Shown piece by piece: positions 11,891-13,080 of a DNA stretch of 13,080 nt; position 1 is the first letter of the stretch; each line of letters begins with the position of its first letter. This stretch comes from Hylemonella sp. UBA6679 (GTDB lineage Bacteria; Pseudomonadota; Gammaproteobacteria; Burkholderiales; Burkholderiaceae_C). The translations under genes were made by a program, and so were the position numbers. A model generated the notes under the pieces. The model saw only the letters and a program-made list of their open reading frames with translations. It searched no databases and had not been told where the DNA came from. The stretch spans positions 1 through 13,080 of the forward strand of contig DKJZ01000066.1 of NCBI GenBank assembly GCA_002454975.1. The letters are read 5' to 3'.

Positions 11891-12565
11891 TCACGGGCGC
11901 AAAACGTCTGCGCCTTTGGGGGCCACAAACACAAAGGTGTCTGTGGCGAGCTTGGGGTTGAGCGCCATGGCCTTGAAGCTCAACACCGAGCGCTGGCCAA
12001 AGTTGTCGACCATCTCCAGCACCGCCAAACTGCTCACCTCTGGCGCCGAGGTGCTTGGCGCAGCAGCTGTCTCACGAAACCCCACCTGAATGCTTTGCAA
12101 AGCGCCGTCGCGTGCTTTGGGCGTGGCCAAGACCCACGCAAGACCCTCACGGTCGGGGGCATTGCTGAGGTTGAAGTGCGTCTGCAAAGCCTGCAAGCTC
12201 CCAGCTGAGGCAATCAGCGCTGCGGGCGTGCTGGCCAAGACATCAGCCTGTTTGCGGGCTGTGACCTGGTTCAAATCGGCGTCATACAGCCACAGGGTCT
12301 GCCCATCGCCCACGATGGTTTGCTCAAAGGGTTTGCGGTACACAAACTTGAAGCGGTTGGGGCGAGAAAACTCAAAGCTGCCACTGGAGGTTTTGATGCG
12401 CGGGGCCTGGCCTTCTTTGGCTGGCGCGGTCACCTCTTGGGTGAATTCAGCGCGACCACTTTGCACACCGCTCACAAATTTTTCTAGGCTTTTTAGGCCG
12501 TCAGCCCAAGCTGAGCTTGAGGTTGCAGCTACAAAAATAAGAGCGCCCAGGCCACGCGACAGCAT
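11891..12565 (-). CDS. lolA: Outer-membrane lipoprotein carrier protein LolA
   Basis: Periplasmic chaperone that takes mature lipoproteins from LolCDE in the inner membrane to LolB in the outer membrane. The 224-residue protein starts with a Sec signal peptide (MLSRGLGALIFVAATSSSAWA, with likely cleavage after residue 21, AWA-D). The mature part shows LolA features: QSGRAEFTQEV, SGSFEFSRPNRFKFVYRKP, QTIVGDGQTLWLYDADLNQVT and a C-terminal half with EMVDNFGQRSVLSF. An Ala/Ser/Thr/Pro-rich stretch (AAAPSTSAPEVSS) looks like a local loop insertion. The start is ATG at 12565, with AAAGGG about seven bases ahead; a TTG just upstream is too close to the ribosome-binding site. It begins 11 bp after the ftsK stop, so it is likely co-transcribed with ftsK. 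The signal-peptide DNA contains an A-rich 17-mer similar to one in livM. Confidence 0.93.
   Translation of the reverse strand: MLSRGLGALIFVAATSSSAWADGLKSLEKFVSGVQSGRAEFTQEVTAPAKEGQAPRIKTSSGSFEFSRPNRFKFVYRKPFEQTIVGDGQTLWLYDADLNQVTARKQADVLASTPAALIASAGSLQALQTHFNLSNAPDREGLAWVLATPKARDGALQSIQVGFRETAAAPSTSAPEVSSLAVLEMVDNFGQRSVLSFKAMALNPKLATDTFVFVAPKGADVLRP
11895..11917 (+). terminator. Possible terminator of the small gene, inside the 3' end of lolA
   Basis: GGCGCA (11896-11901) pairs with TGCGCC (11909-11914) around a 7-base loop, extended by a G-T pair, with TTT after it. It begins eight bases after the stop codon of the small plus-strand gene and lies within the last codons of lolA. The short T run makes it a moderate candidate. 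Confidence 0.38.
12528..12544 (+). repeat. A-rich 17-mer, copy 2 (inside lolA signal-peptide codons)
   Basis: The plus strand reads GCTACAAAAATAAGAGC, matching 14 of 17 positions of the sequence in livM (8186-8202, minus strand). On the coding strand it supplies codons for part of the hydrophobic core of the LolA signal peptide (Ala-Leu-Ile-Phe-Val-Ala). Confidence 0.35.
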
Positions 12566-12576
12566 CAACTCACCCT

Positions 12577-13080
12577 TTACTCGGCGCGCGCTGGCACCAA
12601 AATTTCGCGCTGGCCGCTGCCACTCATGGCGCTCACCAAGCCAGCTTTTTCCATGTCTTCGACCAGACGCGCAGCGCGGTTGTAGCCAATCTTGAGGTGG
12701 CGCTGCACCAGCGAAATGCTGGCCTTGCGGTTTTTCAGCACCACTTCCACGGCCTGGTCGTACATCGGGTCTTTTTCGCCGCCACCCTCACCGTCCAAAC
12801 CGCCCTCTTCGCCATCGACCGTACCGCCTTCGAGCACGCCTTCGATGTAGTCGGCCTGGCCTTGGGTTTTGAGGTAGCTCACCACGCGGTGCACCTCTTC
12901 GTCGCTCACAAACGCGCCGTGCACACGCACAGGCAAGCCCGTGCCACTGGCCATGTAGAGCATGTCACCCATACCCAACAGTGCTTCCGCGCCCATTTGG
13001 TCGAGGATGGTGCGGCTGTCAATTTTGGAGCCCACCGAAAACGCGATACGCGTAGGAATATTGGCTTTGATCAGACCGGT
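12577..13080 (-). CDS. ftsK: DNA translocase FtsK, C-terminal part (5' end outside window)
   Basis: Septal DNA translocase that pumps chromosome ends apart and activates XerCD recombination at dif during division. The frame runs off the right edge, so 167 C-terminal residues are visible; an internal GTG at 13035 is not the start, because TGLIKANIPTRIAFSV before it is in frame and is standard FtsK sequence. The visible part has the end of the RecA-like motor (SKIDSRTILDQMGAEALLGMGDMLYM), then an acidic, Gly-rich linker (GGTVDGEEGGLDGEGGGEKD) and the gamma winged-helix domain (YDQAVEVVLKNRKASISLVQ, NRAARLVEDMEKAGLVS) that reads KOPS DNA sequences and contacts XerD. lolA follows after 11 bp. Identification is secure; the membrane and linker domains are not in the window. 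Confidence 0.97.
   Translation of the reverse strand, partial: TGLIKANIPTRIAFSVGSKIDSRTILDQMGAEALLGMGDMLYMASGTGLPVRVHGAFVSDEEVHRVVSYLKTQGQADYIEGVLEGGTVDGEEGGLDGEGGGEKDPMYDQAVEVVLKNRKASISLVQRHLKIGYNRAARLVEDMEKAGLVSAMSGSGQREILVPARAE

Noticed and set aside
12090..12695. 201-codon plus-strand frame across lolA and the end of ftsK
   Set aside because: It spans two real genes on the other strand and shows no recognisable protein features.
1..13080. Search for CRISPR arrays, insertion sequences, phage genes, toxin-antitoxin pairs or defence systems
   Set aside because: No regularly spaced repeats, transposase-like frames, integrase or att-like repeat next to the tRNA, and no gene pairs of that type were seen; the tRNA 3' end is followed by its own terminator.

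Overview
The window is a gene-dense stretch (about 60% G+C by eye, no gap over 75 bases) of what looks like a betaproteobacterial chromosome. It is probably Burkholderiales and most likely Comamonadaceae (Limnohabitans/Rhodoferax-like). This rests on protein character (GalU, CysM, the 'CDP-6-deoxy-glucoseen reductase'-type ferredoxin reductase, LivHMGF) and on the ftsK-lolA-rarA order; no search was run. Both ends cut through genes.

Layout. Positions 1-2217 (+) hold the C-terminal part of valyl-tRNA synthetase (valS), then galU. Positions 2226-3918 (-) hold a compact cluster cysM > Nudix hydrolase > TusA-like protein, with cysM and the Nudix gene overlapping by 4 bp. A tRNA-Leu(CAA) at 3956-4040 (+) diverges from cysM and is followed by a perfect 13-bp terminator hairpin. 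Right behind it is a membrane-anchored protein of unknown function (4100-4720, +), whose 3' end overlaps tail-to-tail with a Rossmann-fold NAD(P)-binding protein (4675-5610, -). A 2Fe-2S/FAD/NAD reductase (5645-6664, +) diverges from the latter. From 12.5 to 6.7 kb the minus strand carries the rest: end of ftsK, lolA, then (after a small oppositely oriented gene at 11692-11886) rarA and the branched-chain-type ABC transporter genes livH, livM, livG and livF.

How the genes work together. LivH/LivM (permeases) and LivG/LivF (ATPases) form one importer translated from overlapping or closely spaced genes; its periplasmic binding protein is not in the window. CysM makes cysteine from O-acetylserine and the TusA-like protein is a sulfur carrier, so that cluster has a sulfur theme. 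FtsK (chromosome segregation), LolA (lipoprotein transport) and RarA (replication-fork maintenance) form a widely conserved neighbourhood without a shared pathway.

Most of this is housekeeping. I see no CRISPR, transposon, prophage, toxin-antitoxin or defence system, and no convincing new multi-gene system. The points most worth a second look are the small charge-segregated protein inserted backwards between lolA and rarA, the unknown membrane-anchored gene placed 20 bp after a strong terminator, possible leaderless starts of rarA and cysM, and an A-rich 17-mer found inside two coding regions.
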